From Kitagawia praeruptora (taxonomy: Eukaryota; Streptophyta; Magnoliopsida; Apiales; Apiaceae), in NCBI GenBank assembly GCA_037693485.1, contig CM075350.1, forward strand, positions 121,828,001-121,892,000: 64,000 nucleotides of DNA, in the 5' to 3' direction. Position numbers and translations under genes: made by a program. Below, piece after piece: positions 33,529 to 45,276 of the stretch. The stretch's first letter is position 1; each line of letters starts with the position of its first letter. Below the pieces are notes generated by a model that was not told where the DNA came from, did not search any database, and saw only the letters and a list, made by a program, of their open reading frames with translations.

Positions 33529-35653
33529 TGTAAAACCCCGTTAATTTTTATTTTATTTTATTATTAGATATTAGATTTTTAAGTCATTTTTATTTAGTTA
33601 GATAATTATGTTAATTAGTAATTTTTAGAATTCTTTTTGTGCAAGATATTTTGAGTAAGGATGATATTTTTATTAGAGGAAAGAAGTGTGAAAAGATTTT
33701 TAGAGAATCAGTACCATTTAATTTAAGATATTTGTGTGAATTAGGATATTTTTAATTTACGTATTACTGGAAGTTTTAAAGTTACCTTAATTAGATTAGG
33801 GTTTTTGTGTCTATATAACAAACCCCTAGAATTATTTTAATTATTTGAGGCTTGTACAGAATTCATCGAAGTTAGTGAGGTACGTCTCAGATCCGTGCTT
33901 TAATAACATGTGCTCATTACATCTGATCTGTTTGTTTTGTACTCATGCTTCTATTGACATATTATACTTATACATTCATGTTTTGTTATTTATTCGGATT
34001 AAACCTAAAAAGAATTTCATGTTGTTAACTGTCTAGCATGTTTATAATAATTATGATTGTGATAGGTATCATTAAAAATTGTTAACATGTCCTTACTTGC
34101 ATATATAGATGATTTTGGTGTCAAATATCGTAATTAAATTTTAAGTTTTTTTATACTTTAATTCGATGATTTATGTGTATGAGTAAAAGTGATGATTTTA
34201 TTTTAATTGTTACAAAGATCATTATTTAGTGTTAGAATTGGAGAGTATCATAATTATTTTGGCATCCCTGTATTTAATTTAAGAGGATTAGTTATGTTTT
34301 GTTGTTCCAGCATGCTCTAGTAAAAGAAAATAAGTGAGTTGGTCATTCATGGTTATTAGAATAAATATTTGGTTGCTCACTTTAAAGTGTTTTAATATCA
34401 ATATTGACATATGCATACATGCTGTGTTGTTAACAATTATTTGTTAATTAATAGTGATTGTTTTAGCAATTCGTAGGTTAATACATTACCTGGTCATGCT
34501 CTGAGCTTATGGACATTAGCTTCTGAGGCCCATTTGCTTTGTTTCTGTTTTTGGTTTAATTTCTGGTCTAGTAGTATAACACTGGATTAGTGTTTGATTT
34601 CTAATCTTTTTGAAATTTAATTTTTAATATTTCAGTCTCTGTCATGTTTTATATAGTACAGTTATGGGTGTCTGTCTGGTACAGTATTACTTGTGCGAAA
34701 TTTATTTATTAAGTAAATAATTAATTGTTTTTGGTTTACTAAATTATAGGATTGTTCGTGCAATTGTTTTTGGTATTTATTATCGACGTAGAGGTAAGTA
34801 CTTTTTGACTTATTTTTATTTTCCGAAATGATTTTGATATTATGATTTCGATTTCGTATAAGATATAAGATATTGATTTTCGAACTGTATAAGATATAAG
34901 ATACGAGAATCTTCGAATCCCTCAGTCTCTACGTTTCGAACCCGTTCGTAATTTACGCTATAGTTCCGGAACTAGCCTTAGATACCCTTAGTAGGCGCAC
35001 AAGTGTGCAACTTTAGATACCTATTAAGGGCGCGTAATTATTGAACTTTAGATGCCGGTCACTGGCAAAGTGTGGCGAAAGAATAAGAATAAGATGCCGG
35101 TCACTGGCAAAGTGTGGCCGTAGAGCAAGACTGTGGTATTTTCGATTTTCGTCTCATTTTATTTCTGTTTTCTGCTCCTGTTTCTGATTTAAATTCTGTA
35201 TTTTGAAAATATAAAATTTTGGGTTGGAATTGTTTTCATAAATGTTTGCAAACTTATATTGGATTTTGAAAATTGTTTTATTAAAAACGCCCATTGATTT
35301 TCTGATTTTAAGAATATATGTTAGTCAATTTGTACTTGTTGAGCTGTGTAGCTCACTCTTTTCAAATATTTCAGGTTGTTAAGCTTTGGATCGAATGTGA
35401 GCTTATGGATTTCGTGCTATGTGATTTATTGCTATTATTGGAAAAGACTTATAGTTTATTTAGAATAATTTCAGTGAATTATTAGACATTGATCATTGGA
35501 TTTGTGGAGCTGCGTCTCCGGTTTTATGATTTTGAATTATTCAGTTTGACCGCTGCTTTGACTTTGTGGATTATTTGGTTTATTTAAATAAAGAATTCTT
35601 TTTATTTAAGTTTCGTAATTAGATTTAATAGTCCGAAAAGTCGGGCTGCTACA
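33529..35653 (+). repeat. 3' LTR of the gag-only element
   Basis: 2125 bp. It differs from the 5' LTR by few substitutions but by several indels, chiefly extra bases near 34090-34125, 34400 and 34448. It ends GCTACA where the 5' copy ends GTTACA. Confidence 0.9.
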
Positions 35654-35658
35654 CTGAC

Positions 35659-36044
35659 CAATTACTTAATTTTTTGTAAATATTCGATAATACTAAATAT
35701 ACATGAGAAAAAAATAATGATCGTTATTATATACAATTATATAGTTAAATTACAAATTAAAACACACACATTTCTCATCATTTAATATTATTTCAATATT
35801 TTCATATTACAATTTGTACTTGAACAAACATGTTCTCATGACTTATATGTCTACTTGTGTCATAGACGAAAAAAGTTAATTGCAATTAATCGAATTGATT
35901 ATAAGCGAAAAAGATGATTACAAAATTAGATTTTAGGTGATATAAATTTGTGAGAAAATTATTTCACACACACATACATGGTATGATTCAGTTGACAATA
36001 ATTTATACGTGAGAACAAAGAGAACAATTGTTTTTCACTTTTTT
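35659..36044. other. AT-rich spacer, no gene seen
   Basis: No ORF, terminal repeat or regulatory motif that I can support. Confidence 0.4.
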
Positions 36045-36061
36045 AAAAGTGCAATACAATT

Positions 36062-36320
36062 TTTTTTGATAATTCGGTGCTCGTGCCATCTTTCACGCAC
36101 CTCGACTAATTCGGAAGACTGCTAGCACACTTATACCCACCGACCAAGGCAGTACACTTACTTCCACACCTCAACTAATTCGGAAGACTGCTAGCACACT
36201 TATACCCACCGACCAAGGCAGTACACTTACTTCCGTGCCTCCAGTGGGATCGAACCTATGACATTGGGGTGGTAAGCCCCTAAGTCATGGTACCAACCAA
36301 CTAAGACAACCGTGGTGGAT
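36062..36320 (-). mobile_element. tRNA-derived SINE
   Basis: On the minus strand the head (36320 leftward) carries an A-box-like TCTTAGTTGGTTGGTACCA and a B box GGTTCGATCCC at about 36246-36256, the internal RNA polymerase III promoter of tRNA-related SINEs. The tail is a short A run (T run on plus, 36060-36067). The flanks are AAAAGTGCAATACAATT (36045-36061) and AAAAGTGCAGAACAATT (36321-36337), a target duplication with two differences. The body contains a direct duplication of about 66 bp (units starting with AACTAATTCGGAAGACTGCT or nearly so, at about 36108 and 36174). Confidence 0.8.
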
Positions 36321-36437
36321 AAAAGTGCAGAACAATTGTTATGCATATTTTCACATTTTCATTGTTGTATTATTATGTTGTAGAATAGAGTTCTCACTGT
36401 TCTCATACTAACATGTGTTCTCAGTAGAGCGTGATGC

Positions 36438-36450
36438 ATTATATATATGT

Positions 36451-36490
<40 letters not shown>
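36438..36490 (+). repeat. (AT)n microsatellite
   Basis: Long AT dinucleotide tract ending at the MITE that follows. Confidence 0.9.
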
Positions 36491-36493
<3 letters not shown>

Positions 36494-36869
36494 AGGTTAA
36501 GTTCTATGGAGACCAACATTTTTAGTGGAGACCGGAGACCAATATCAATCAAAACATTGCAAAAACTTATTTATTAAAAATCATGTTCTATGAAAATCAC
36601 TATACCATCTAGTTCATTGAAAATCTTGAAGATTATATATGTTTTACATGCAAATTTCATTAAAAATCTTGAAAATCATGTATGTTCTGCAAACAAAATA
36701 TTGCAGAACGTATTGTTCTCCAAAACATGTTCTGCTTGCAAATCATATATGATTTTTAAGATTTTGAATGAAATAATAATGTTAATTGAACATTCTTTGC
36801 AAATATATATGTTTTGCAATGTTTTGAGTGCATAATGTATATGGTCTCCACGGTCTCCATAGAACTTAA

Positions 36870-36871
<2 letters not shown>
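36491..36871. mobile_element. Mutator-like MITE, second copy of the 11945 family
   Basis: Starts GGTTAAGTTCTATGGAGACC and ends CTCCATAGAACTTAACTC. The whole interior is closely similar to 11945-12342. It is flanked on both sides by AT repeats, so the target duplication cannot be resolved. Confidence 0.85.

Positions 36872-36927
<56 letters not shown>
36872..36927 (+). repeat. (TA)n microsatellite
   Basis: About 55 bp of uninterrupted TA repeat. Confidence 0.95.
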
Positions 36928-36929
<2 letters not shown>

Positions 36930-37303
36930 TACATGAAAAACACCCTTACATAAAGAACAATAAAGAACATAATAAAATCTTACATAAAATCGTATTTAGA
37001 TTCTAATTTTTACATTAAAAATGATGTTTTATGAATAAATATAGATTTTAACAAAAAATTAGGATCAAATAAAACATGATTACACATAATTTCATTGTTA
37101 CGAAAATGTATATAAGATTCTATATTGGATTCTATGTAACATTTGAATTTTAAATTTAGAAGAGATTCTAGGTTAGATTCGATATGTTAAGCTTAATTGT
37201 TGTTATAATTTATGATTTTTATCATAACAAATCGTTATTTATAAAAAATAAATTATTATGATGGTGTTCTTTATTATTCTTTATATAAAGGGTTGTACAT
37301 CTC
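36928..37303. mobile_element. MITE with AAGAACAATAAAGAACA ends
   Basis: The left part AAACACCCTTACATAAAGAA with AATAAAGAACA pairs with the right part TGTTCTTTATTATTCTTTAT with AAAGGGTTGTACA. The ends resemble those of the outer element at 49331-49701. Boundaries are approximate. Confidence 0.6.
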
Positions 37304-37666
37304 TTGCACGTCATATTATCTAACCTCAAATATTGGATACTTTTTTATACATTATATTTAAAAAGTAAAAAATATATAAAATTTATATATTACCCAATTA
37401 TAAAGTTAAATGAGACAATCATCACCACCAAATTAGAATAATATTTTTAAAATACACATGTAAAACTTGTCATATATAATACGTCTATATTCAACTTGTG
37501 ATGTGGTCGTTCATACTTCTTGACATCTAAATTATATTACAAAAAATAATTATACACACAATATAATAATTCTTACATTTGGCATTGTACTTAATCATGC
37601 ATTCTTTAATAGTATTATTTTCATAGTAAAAATAAGTTCAAATTTTCATAAAGATAATAAATAAAC

Positions 37667-37719
<53 letters not shown>

Positions 37720-38290
37720 TATAATCCTATAACAAATTGGACAATGATTAGATTCATAAAATGAATATTACAAATATTAACTATCTTGTACAACATACAA
37801 ATATATTAGATATATTTTTAAAAATCAATAAATGAAATTTGGAAAATGCCCATGCACAAGCTAAAGAGCTAGTATATCAAATATGTTCAACACACCGTAA
37901 ATAATAGTTTTTTGTGATGTGTTGAACATATATAGCACATCATAAATAATACTCCGTAATTTTTTATTTATTCTTTCAATCCATGTAATACTTGAAATCC
38001 TTTAATTTAACAACAACAACAACGTACTACGTTGTAAAATTCGGAAATCGGTTCAATTTGATTTACTTCCAAAAAATTGAGTACTCAGAAATCGAGTGAA
38101 TACTCGGATTGAGTACTCGGACAACTAGTCGAATATTATTTATATAATTTCTACTCAAAATATTAAATTCACATACCACAATACTTAATAATATTTTTTA
38201 TCATATATTAACATTAATATTATATTAACTATTTAATAATATTAATCAATACAAATTAAAATAAATTATGATAATAAAAAATATAGGGAT
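37304..38290. other. AT-rich intergenic with (AT)n at 37673-37716
   Basis: No gene. It holds a long AT microsatellite and, at about 37850-37875, a Helitron-like end (CCCATGCACAAGCT, GAGCTAGT) for which no start was identified. Confidence 0.5.
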
Positions 38291-38394
38291 AAGTTCAAAA
38301 CTACATATGTTAACTATTGGGTTTTTAAAAATATACATCCCAAATTTCTAAAATTCTAAAATTACCATCCATACTTTTCTTAATTTTAAAAATA

Positions 38395-38581
38395 TGTTTT
38401 GCAACCTTTGCAACCTCATTTGCAGCTTCAGGGTGGCGCTAGCCGTGTGAGTTGCAAATGAGGTTGTAACTGAAAATTGAAAGTTGCAAATGAGATTGCA
38501 AAAGTTGCAAATGAGGTTGCAAATGTTGCAATTGAAAACTGGAAGTTGTAAATGAGGTTGCAACTGAAAACTGGAAGTTGC
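38395..38581 (+). repeat. GTTGCAAATGAG-type short repeats (left half)
   Basis: Several copies of GTTGCAAATGAGGTTGCAA and GAAAACTGGAAGTTG, plus an inverted copy (TTGCAACCTCATTTGCA at about 38408). The array continues at 45277 after the LTR element that inserted into it. Confidence 0.75.
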
Positions 38582-40028
38582 TGATAAGTGGATTTTATAT
38601 CCACTTGGAACGTTCCATATCGGCTTAAATTGATTGACTTGGTCTCAAGTTTGTTGTATTTTTGATGTGTTTTGTGTAGTTGTGCAGGGTTGTAGCTATC
38701 GGTTAGTGTTGGTGTTTCTAATCGATATTATAGTGGAATTAAGCATTGGAATGAAGATTGGACACTTGTGTTATACTACCAAGGAGTTACATGTGTCATG
38801 GTATTGAAGATGTTAGCTAATGCAAAAGAAACGGAGGAAAAAGGAGCAATTTGTGTAAAATTCGGATTTTCTGGGTAGGTTGCGCAGTCTACACTGTTTT
38901 TACTATTTTGGTCATATCTTGAGTTCTAGAAGTCTGTTTGAGGCCCGTAAGCAGTCCACGCGAAGATAACGGAATTCTCTATCATTCTAAAGTGGTCCAG
39001 AGGTCCAAATACAAATGGAACGGTCCAGAAATACTGAAGAAAAGTTAGCTACGAATTTACCTTAAAAACAGCATCAGTTTAGGAAACGTATTTTGCAGAA
39101 ATTCTATTTTAACTCTATTTTGGGTATTTTCTTGCTGGGCAAGAATTATAGAGCCTATATAAACACATCCTATCATTAAGAGTAGAACCATTACATATAA
39201 ATTACTTAGGATTATTTGTATTTTTTCATACTTTGTTTTTATCATAGTTTCATCAGATTCCATGATGACGAGCGGTTCGATTATGAACTAATCGTTGTCA
39301 TGGGATTCTAACGGATTTATTTATGGAGTTTTAGTATCTTGATGCTTTAAAGAACTGTGTGTGATGTATATCTGATATCCTCGTATGGTTATGCTTAATT
39401 GTTAGATGCGTAGCTAACATCTAATTAGTTAATCTCTTGTGAAGTGAAAGTGGATCTTGAGATTTAGAACTTGCCATGTTAGCATAGGTTCATGATTGTT
39501 TATCAACATGATTCGTAGTATGAGATGAGAATACTTATATTGCCCTATGTGATCAATGTGGATAACTTGTTCTTCAACCGTTATGTTTTCAAATTCTACA
39601 GACATATAGGGTCTAAGCATAATTGGTGTCTATTTATCTTCTATCTCTTTTGTGGATGTATGTTTAGTTTGGTATACGTATACTAAGAGGTAGCGTGTAC
39701 TTGTTTCGTGTTGTTGCATATAGTGATTAAAGGCGTCAGATCTAAGCAAAGTATTTAATGAAGTTAGGATTCCATGGTTTATCTTGCAGAAGTAATTCGA
39801 TTTCAATTCTTGTTAGTTAGTTAATTCTTAGTTTGTTAATTTACTTCTTAGTTAATTTAGTTTATTAAACCTAAATTTGTTAATTGTCTTAGCAGTGAAT
39901 AATAATCATACATTGTTGCATAGATGCATCTACTGAATTAAAACCATAACCAGGTCTCTGTGGGAACGAACTCGACTTATATCTATATTACTTGTGACCA
40001 CGTACGCTTACGTGATTTAGTGCAAACA
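38582..40028 (+). repeat. 5' LTR of the tRNA-Asp element
   Basis: 1447 bp. It contains GAGCCTATATAAACACATCC (about 39151), a probable TATA box and start region. It lacks a short GC-rich insertion present in the 3' LTR (around 44053-44120). Confidence 0.9.
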
Positions 40029-40034
40029 AGTTTT

Positions 40035-40051
40035 TGGCGCCGCTGCCGGGG
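40035..40051 (+). promoter_or_regulatory. Primer binding site, tRNA-Asp
   Basis: TGGCGCCGCTGCCGGGG differs at one position from the exact complement of plant tRNA-Asp 3' sequence (TGGCGCCGTTGCCGGGG). It lies six bases after the LTR. Confidence 0.85.
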
Positions 40052-40177
40052 ATCATCGGTGTTTTATTTTTAGTTTATATGCTTGTCAATAGTGGTCGTT
40101 AGAGTTCACTGACTCAGATTTGTTTTTCTTATCTATTTTGTTTAGTTTGGTGTGTTCAGGTACTTGAGTGTTTGAAG

Positions 40178-41146
40178 ATGGCAGGTCAGGAGTTGCCATG
40201 GTGGGCATATTCGAGTACATCCATGCCTTATCAATGTGAGCGGTGTTTGGGCGTTCATGATCCCTCACAATATTGTTACTACGAAGGAGTTGATCCATAT
40301 GTCAGTTATGAGGAACAACCATATTTTCAATACCATCCTCAACAGTACGAGCAAGATGTTCCGGATATGTCATATTTCTTTGGTAGTGAAGATTTTCAAC
40401 ATCAGCAACCTACTCCTACTTTTCAGTCAGATGAGGTTCCTACTATGGAGGAGATTAGGATGCTTGTGAAGAGTAATGAGGAGTCTCTCAAATCTTTGGA
40501 GATTCTAGTTGCTCAAGCTGTGAGAGCCTTGGAACAAGAGAAACAACAATGCATATTAGAGGCAATTCCAGGAAATAATGATGACTTGGAGCAGGGTACT
40601 GTATGCATAATTGAAGAAGACAAATTCCAAGAGGAGGTGAGTGTTCACAAGCCATGTGAGGAATTTGATCAAGCTAGTGAGGTGGATGATTTGGAAAGGG
40701 CAAAATTTGAGACAGACATTGATGAGCTGCACAAATTTCAAGAATTGTTATGTGCGTACCAAGAGGACACTGATGAGCTACGCAAATTTCAAGAATTGGT
40801 ATGTGCGAACCAAGAGGATGAAGAACATGGGAAAGATGCAGGTCTTCTACTTGTCTCAGAGTATAAAGATGGAGGTAGCGCATTAGAGCCAATGGAGGAA
40901 GTTCTCGTTGAGGAACCAAAGGCTTCAGCAATTTACATTTACCCTCCTCCATTATATTCAAGCGAAGCCCGCGAATGTGTGTTGTTCTACAAATTGTCAG
41001 ATTTTGGGTCAACAGATGAAGGCATTGGAAGAGGACATAGTTGTCATACGAATAGGCTAAGCAAGGAGAAAGGGCAGAAAGTGTGCCGCCGTGATGACGA
41101 TGAAGTCTCGCGAAGAGAGGACCAGGCAAATTATTATCATCCTTAA
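40178..41146 (+). CDS. ORF of the tRNA-Asp element, gag-like remnant or unknown
   Basis: 322 residues from ATG 40178, about 130 bp past the primer site, in the gag position. The protein is acidic (many E and D). Near the N-terminus C-E-R-C-L-G-V-H-D-P-S-Q-Y-C has the spacing C-x2-C-x3-H-x5-C, reminiscent of a zinc knuckle. A Gln/Tyr-rich part follows, then a coiled-coil-like stretch (E-E-I-R-M-L-V-K-S-N-E-E-S-L-K-S-L-E) at about 90-130. A tandem duplication D-E-L-(H/R)-K-F-Q-E-L-(L/V)-C-A lies at about 185-220. The C-terminus is basic. No matrix or capsid domain that I know is visible. It may be a degenerate, rearranged Gag or a lineage-specific protein. The frame is open throughout. Confidence 0.6.
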   Translation: MAGQELPWWAYSSTSMPYQCERCLGVHDPSQYCYYEGVDPYVSYEEQPYFQYHPQQYEQDVPDMSYFFGSEDFQHQQPTPTFQSDEVPTMEEIRMLVKSNEESLKSLEILVAQAVRALEQEKQQCILEAIPGNNDDLEQGTVCIIEEDKFQEEVSVHKPCEEFDQASEVDDLERAKFETDIDELHKFQELLCAYQEDTDELRKFQELVCANQEDEEHGKDAGLLLVSEYKDGGSALEPMEEVLVEEPKASAIYIYPPPLYSSEARECVLFYKLSDFGSTDEGIGRGHSCHTNRLSKEKGQKVCRRDDDEVSRREDQANYYHP

Positions 41147-43752
41147 TGGAGGCTTGGAAGTAACGTCAAGCTATTGACGTTAAAGAAGCGCTTCGTGGGA
41201 GGCAACCCATGCATTAGTGTAGGAAAAAAAGAAAAAAAACTTTTTTGAGTGTTTTTCAAAAAAATAAAAAATAAAAAATAAAAAAAAATCTACCAATAGA
41301 AACCGCTCCAGGCCGCAGCGCCAATCTTGAGGACGCGGCGCCAGTCTCGTACTGCCCAGGCATGTGTATTGTAATGTCCAGGTTAGTTAATAGTATATAC
41401 AGTACTAGTTTAGTTTAGTTAATGTATGTGTGTGTATGTGTTTTTATATATTAAATTCAATTCATCTCCTAAATCAATTCCAACCCCTTTTTTAATTATT
41501 TTCTCCACCTAAAATCCTAATTCTAATCCTATATTAATTCCAAATTATTCCCAATCCATCTCCTATTTCATATTTTATTTTATTTTATTTATTTTATTTA
41601 TTTTTATTTTTATTTTTATTTATTATTATTATTTTTTCCCCAAATATATATACCCACATATACATACAAATCCAATTCCTTTTCTACTTCTTTAAATCTC
41701 TAAAAATTCAATTCTAAAGAGGAATTAATTGCAAGTTCACCTCTCCGATTCGTATTGGGTAAATCTTTTTCTCTAATTTTATTTTTATTACGAATTTGTG
41801 TTCTTGTAAATTGGGATTTTGTATTATTCTTGGAATTTGGGCTATTTGTGGTGTGATATTGCTTGGTAATTATTGGTGGAGCTTCTTGTGAGTTGGGTAT
41901 TGATTCTTATGGATCCTAGCGTGGATGAGGTGGTGTAAGGCGCATTGCAGGTATGTTTCTACTATCCCTTGTATTTACTTCCATTCAATGCGGACATTGA
42001 ATCTTTTAAGTTTGGGGGTGGTTTGAGGGATTAGTAGTTGTTGTATTATTTGTTCATGTAGGATTTCATGCTTTGCATATTAGTAGTAGTAAATTATGCA
42101 TTTATGTTCGTATTATTTACGTTTGTTTCATATAGGACATTCTGTTTTTATGTTTGTATATCATGTGAGTTCATAATAGTTTGCATTTGCACCCATGCTT
42201 GATAGGAATTTTGTGTTGTTGACGCTTTTGATTGAGAAGTGATATGCTTTGTTCTTGTGCACACACATACACTAGTAAGTTGAAGCTAGTAGACTTATTG
42301 AATGTTGTAAGTGATTAGAAGGACATGAATATGTGCAAGATGATTTAGTTTTCAGGCTTTGAATACAAGTAGGTGCGTTAGAGAGATTTTTTGCTTGGGA
42401 TTAAGTATGTTTTTCCACCAAGTGAGTTTTGAGCCTTATTGCATATTTGCAATTTATTCGTTTGCTTGAGTGTCCACGGATTGTTTGCATTGTTAGCAGT
42501 TGTTTGAGGTCTTTCTTGAAACGCATGACATTATTTGACGATTAAAATGATAAAGGCATTTAGGAATAACCACATATTTTCCCATATTACCATACCATGT
42601 TTACATGATCAATTAGTTAACCCGTTGAGCTTAATCCTATTTTTCGGTGACATACCACATTACTTGCCTAGACTTTTTTCTTGTATTAGCTTTACATTAA
42701 TTTGAACCCACATTGTCAAAGGCTAGTAGAGTGTTTAAGGGAGTAATAAGGTGTGCAAGGAGGGGTTTATTGTTGGTCTTACTTTTGGGGAAAATATTGA
42801 AAATTGGGTTTGTTTACTTGATAGTCGGCTTGTGTAATAAAATTGTGGGATCATTGTTTATTGTTTATATTATTGTTTGTGTTATATTTAGCTCTCGAAA
42901 AAAAAAGGAAAAAAAAAGATAAAAAAAAGATAAAAAAAAAAAGAAAAAGAAAAAGAATATATTATGAGAGCATGTTTGTGTTTGTTGTGATCCTATTTCA
43001 GTCGACTAGTCGAGTGTTTGTTTTAGTAAAAATTATGTGGGGGGAAAATAGGGTGTTGTGTATGATTTATTATGGTACTTACTAGCTTTTGATACTTCAC
43101 CTGTTTTGGCTTATTTGACATACCTTGTCCCTAGCCCCGTTACAACCCAAATAAAGACCTTTTGATTATCGTCATTGATGTATGTTGTGTTAAGAGTTAG
43201 ATTGATACCAAATGTCAAGCGTGCTTATGATTTTGTTGGAGTTGAGTGATACACTTACCCTTGTTCTTGAGTGAAAATTCTTTTGTGAGTGTTTGCTTGT
43301 TTTTGCGTATGAGATCCCGAGTTTTGTCTCAAAGATGTACTCTTGTAGGCTTAGCATGGTTACTAACTTATTCTTACACTTGACATGGACTTGTGAGAAC
43401 TTATGCATGTTCATTGAGTAGACTATGTGAATACTTGCACTTTCGACACCAAGGCATTGCGTATTTACTTTGATTCTTAAGTTGATATGGCATGAGAGGA
43501 TTTGAAGGTATGGTAGGATATTAGTAGTAGTCAATTGCATTTTCATATTAGTTGCATTCATGCATTGCATTGCATTGAATTTTGTGGGTACATTCGCTAT
43601 AGGCCCTCACGAGACCTTACTCGTCCACTAGGGCTGCCTAGGGGTTTAAAGGGCTTGTTGCATATGCCAAATGCAACCGTGATCACCTACGGAAGTGGTA
43701 CTAGTTAGTTAGTTAGTTGTAATTGTTTATGCTTGAGGACAAGCATCAGTTT
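41147..43752 (+). other. Non-coding interior of the tRNA-Asp element
   Basis: No domain is recognisable in any frame. The interior contains A/T-rich runs (41223-41290, 41575-41632), the purine-rich tract at 42900-42957, and GTTTGGGGGTGG (about 42009), a near copy of the polypurine tract. It may act in packaging or be decayed pol-region filler. Confidence 0.6.
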
Positions 43753-43765
43753 AAGTTTGGGGGTG

Positions 43766-45276
43766 TGATAAGTGGATTTTATATCCACTTGGAGCGTTCC
43801 ATATCGGCTTAAATTGATTGACTTGGTCTCAAGTTTGTTGTATTTTTGATGTGTTTTGTGTAGTTGTGCAGGGTTGTAGCTATCGGTTAGTGTTGGTGTT
43901 TCTAATCGATATTAGAGTGGAATTAAGCATTGGAATGAAGATTGGACACTTGTGTTATGCTACCAAGGAGTTACATGTGTCATGGTATTGAAGATGTTAG
44001 CTAATGCAAAAGAAACGGAGGAAAAAGGAGCAATTTGTGTAAAATTCGGATTGATGGGCGCAGATTGCGCGACAAACAGAATGATGGGCGCAGGTTGCAC
44101 GCGCGCGGTGCTGAAAAATTACAGTTTTTACTATTTTGGCCATATCTTGAGTTCTAGAAGTTTGTTTGAGGCCCGTAAGCTGTCCACGCGAAGATAACGT
44201 AATTCTCTATCATTCTAAAGTGGTCCAAAGGTCCAAATACAACTGGAACGGTCCAGAAATACTGAAGAAAAGTTAGCTACGAATTTACCTTAAAAACAGA
44301 ATCAGTTTAGGAAACTTATTTTGCAGAAATTCTATTTTAACTCTATTTTGGGTATTTTCTTGCTGGGCAAGAATTATAGAGCCTATATAAACACATCCTA
44401 TCATTATGAGTAGAACCATTACATATCAATTACTTAGAATTATTTGTATTTTTTCATACTTTGTTTTTATCATGGTTTCATCAGATTCCATGATGACGAG
44501 TGGTTCGATTATGAACTAATCGTTGTCATGGGATTTTAACGGATTTATTTATGGAGCTTTAGTATCTTGATGCTTTAAAGAACTGTGTGTGATGTATATC
44601 TGATATCCTCGTATGGTTATGCTTAATTGTTAGATGCGTAGCTAACATCTAATTAGTTAATCTCTTGTGAAGTGAAAGTGGATCTTGAGATTTAGAACTT
44701 GCCATGCTAGCATAGGTTCATGATTGTTTATCAACATGATTCGTAGTATGAGATGAGAATACTTATATTGCCCTATGTGATCAATGTGGATAACTTGTTC
44801 TTCAACCGTTATGTTTTCAAATTCTATAGACATATGGGGTCTAAGCATAATTGGTGTCTATTCATATTCTATCTCTTTTGTGGATGTATGTTTAGTTTGG
44901 TATACGTATACTGAGAGGTAGCGTGTACTTGTTTCGTGTTGTCTGATCAGATATCATAACCATTGCATATAGTGATTAAAGGCGTCAGATCTAAGTAAAG
45001 TATTTAATGAAGTTAGGATTCCATGGTTTATCTTGCAGAAGTAATTCGATTTCAATTCTTGTTAGTTAGTTAATTCTTAGTTTGTTAATTTACTTCTTAG
45101 TTAATTTAGTTTATTAAACCTAAATTTGTTAATTGTCTTAGCAGTGAATAATAATCATACATTGTTGCTAGGTGCATCTACTAAATTAAAACCATAACCA
45201 GATCTCTGTGGGAACGAACTCGACTTATATCTATATTACTTGTGACCACGTACGATTGCGTGATTTAGTGCAAACA
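43766..45276 (+). repeat. 3' LTR of the tRNA-Asp element
   Basis: 1511 bp, closely matching 38582-40028. It carries an extra GC-rich segment with two GATGGGCGCAG(A/G)TTGC units (about 44053 and 44083) and an extra ~23 bp near 44941-44963. Confidence 0.9.

Larger units (their letters stand above)
29549..35653 (+). mobile_element. Gag-only LTR retrotransposon (TR-GAG type)
   Basis: 6105-bp element with LTRs 29549-31625 (2077 bp) and 33529-35653 (2125 bp), both TGTAAAACCCCG...TACA, and a perfect 5-bp target duplication CTGAC (29544-29548 and 35654-35658). The primer site TGGTATCAGAGCC (31628-31640) fits initiator Met tRNA. A purine tract AAGGAGGGAAGA precedes the right LTR. The internal region (1.9 kb) codes only for a small ORF and a Gag. 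Protease, reverse transcriptase, RNase H and integrase are absent. It is complete in structure and presumably moves with enzymes from an autonomous Ty3/gypsy relative. Confidence 0.93.
38582..45276 (+). mobile_element. Non-autonomous LTR retrotransposon, tRNA-Asp primed
   Basis: 6695 bp with LTRs 38582-40028 (1447 bp) and 43766-45276 (1511 bp), both TGATAAGTGGATTTTATATC...CAAACA, and a perfect target duplication GTTGC (38577-38581 and 45277-45281). The primer site TGGCGCCGCTGCCGGGG (40035-40051) is complementary to the tRNA-Asp acceptor end, as in Athila/Tat-type Ty3/gypsy elements. The purine tract AAGTTTGGGGGTG lies at 43753-43765. The 3.7-kb interior has one ORF (40178-41146) and no polymerase domains. 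It also has a GTGGGAGGCAACCCA segment (about 41187) and long low-complexity tracts. It is best described as a LARD-like derivative. Confidence 0.92.

Noticed and set aside
37850..37875. Helitron-like 3' end (CCCATGCACAAGCT, GAGCTAGT)
   Set aside because: No convincing hairpin and no matching TC start upstream were found. The end alone is too weak to call an element.
40674..41129. 151-codon minus-strand ORF opposite the 40178-41146 ORF
   Set aside because: It is an antisense shadow. The plus-strand frame has the start, the position after the primer site and the repeat structure expected for an element ORF.
43190..43570. 126-codon minus-strand ORF inside the tRNA-Asp element
   Set aside because: No domain, no promoter context, and it lies in the non-coding interior of a retroelement.
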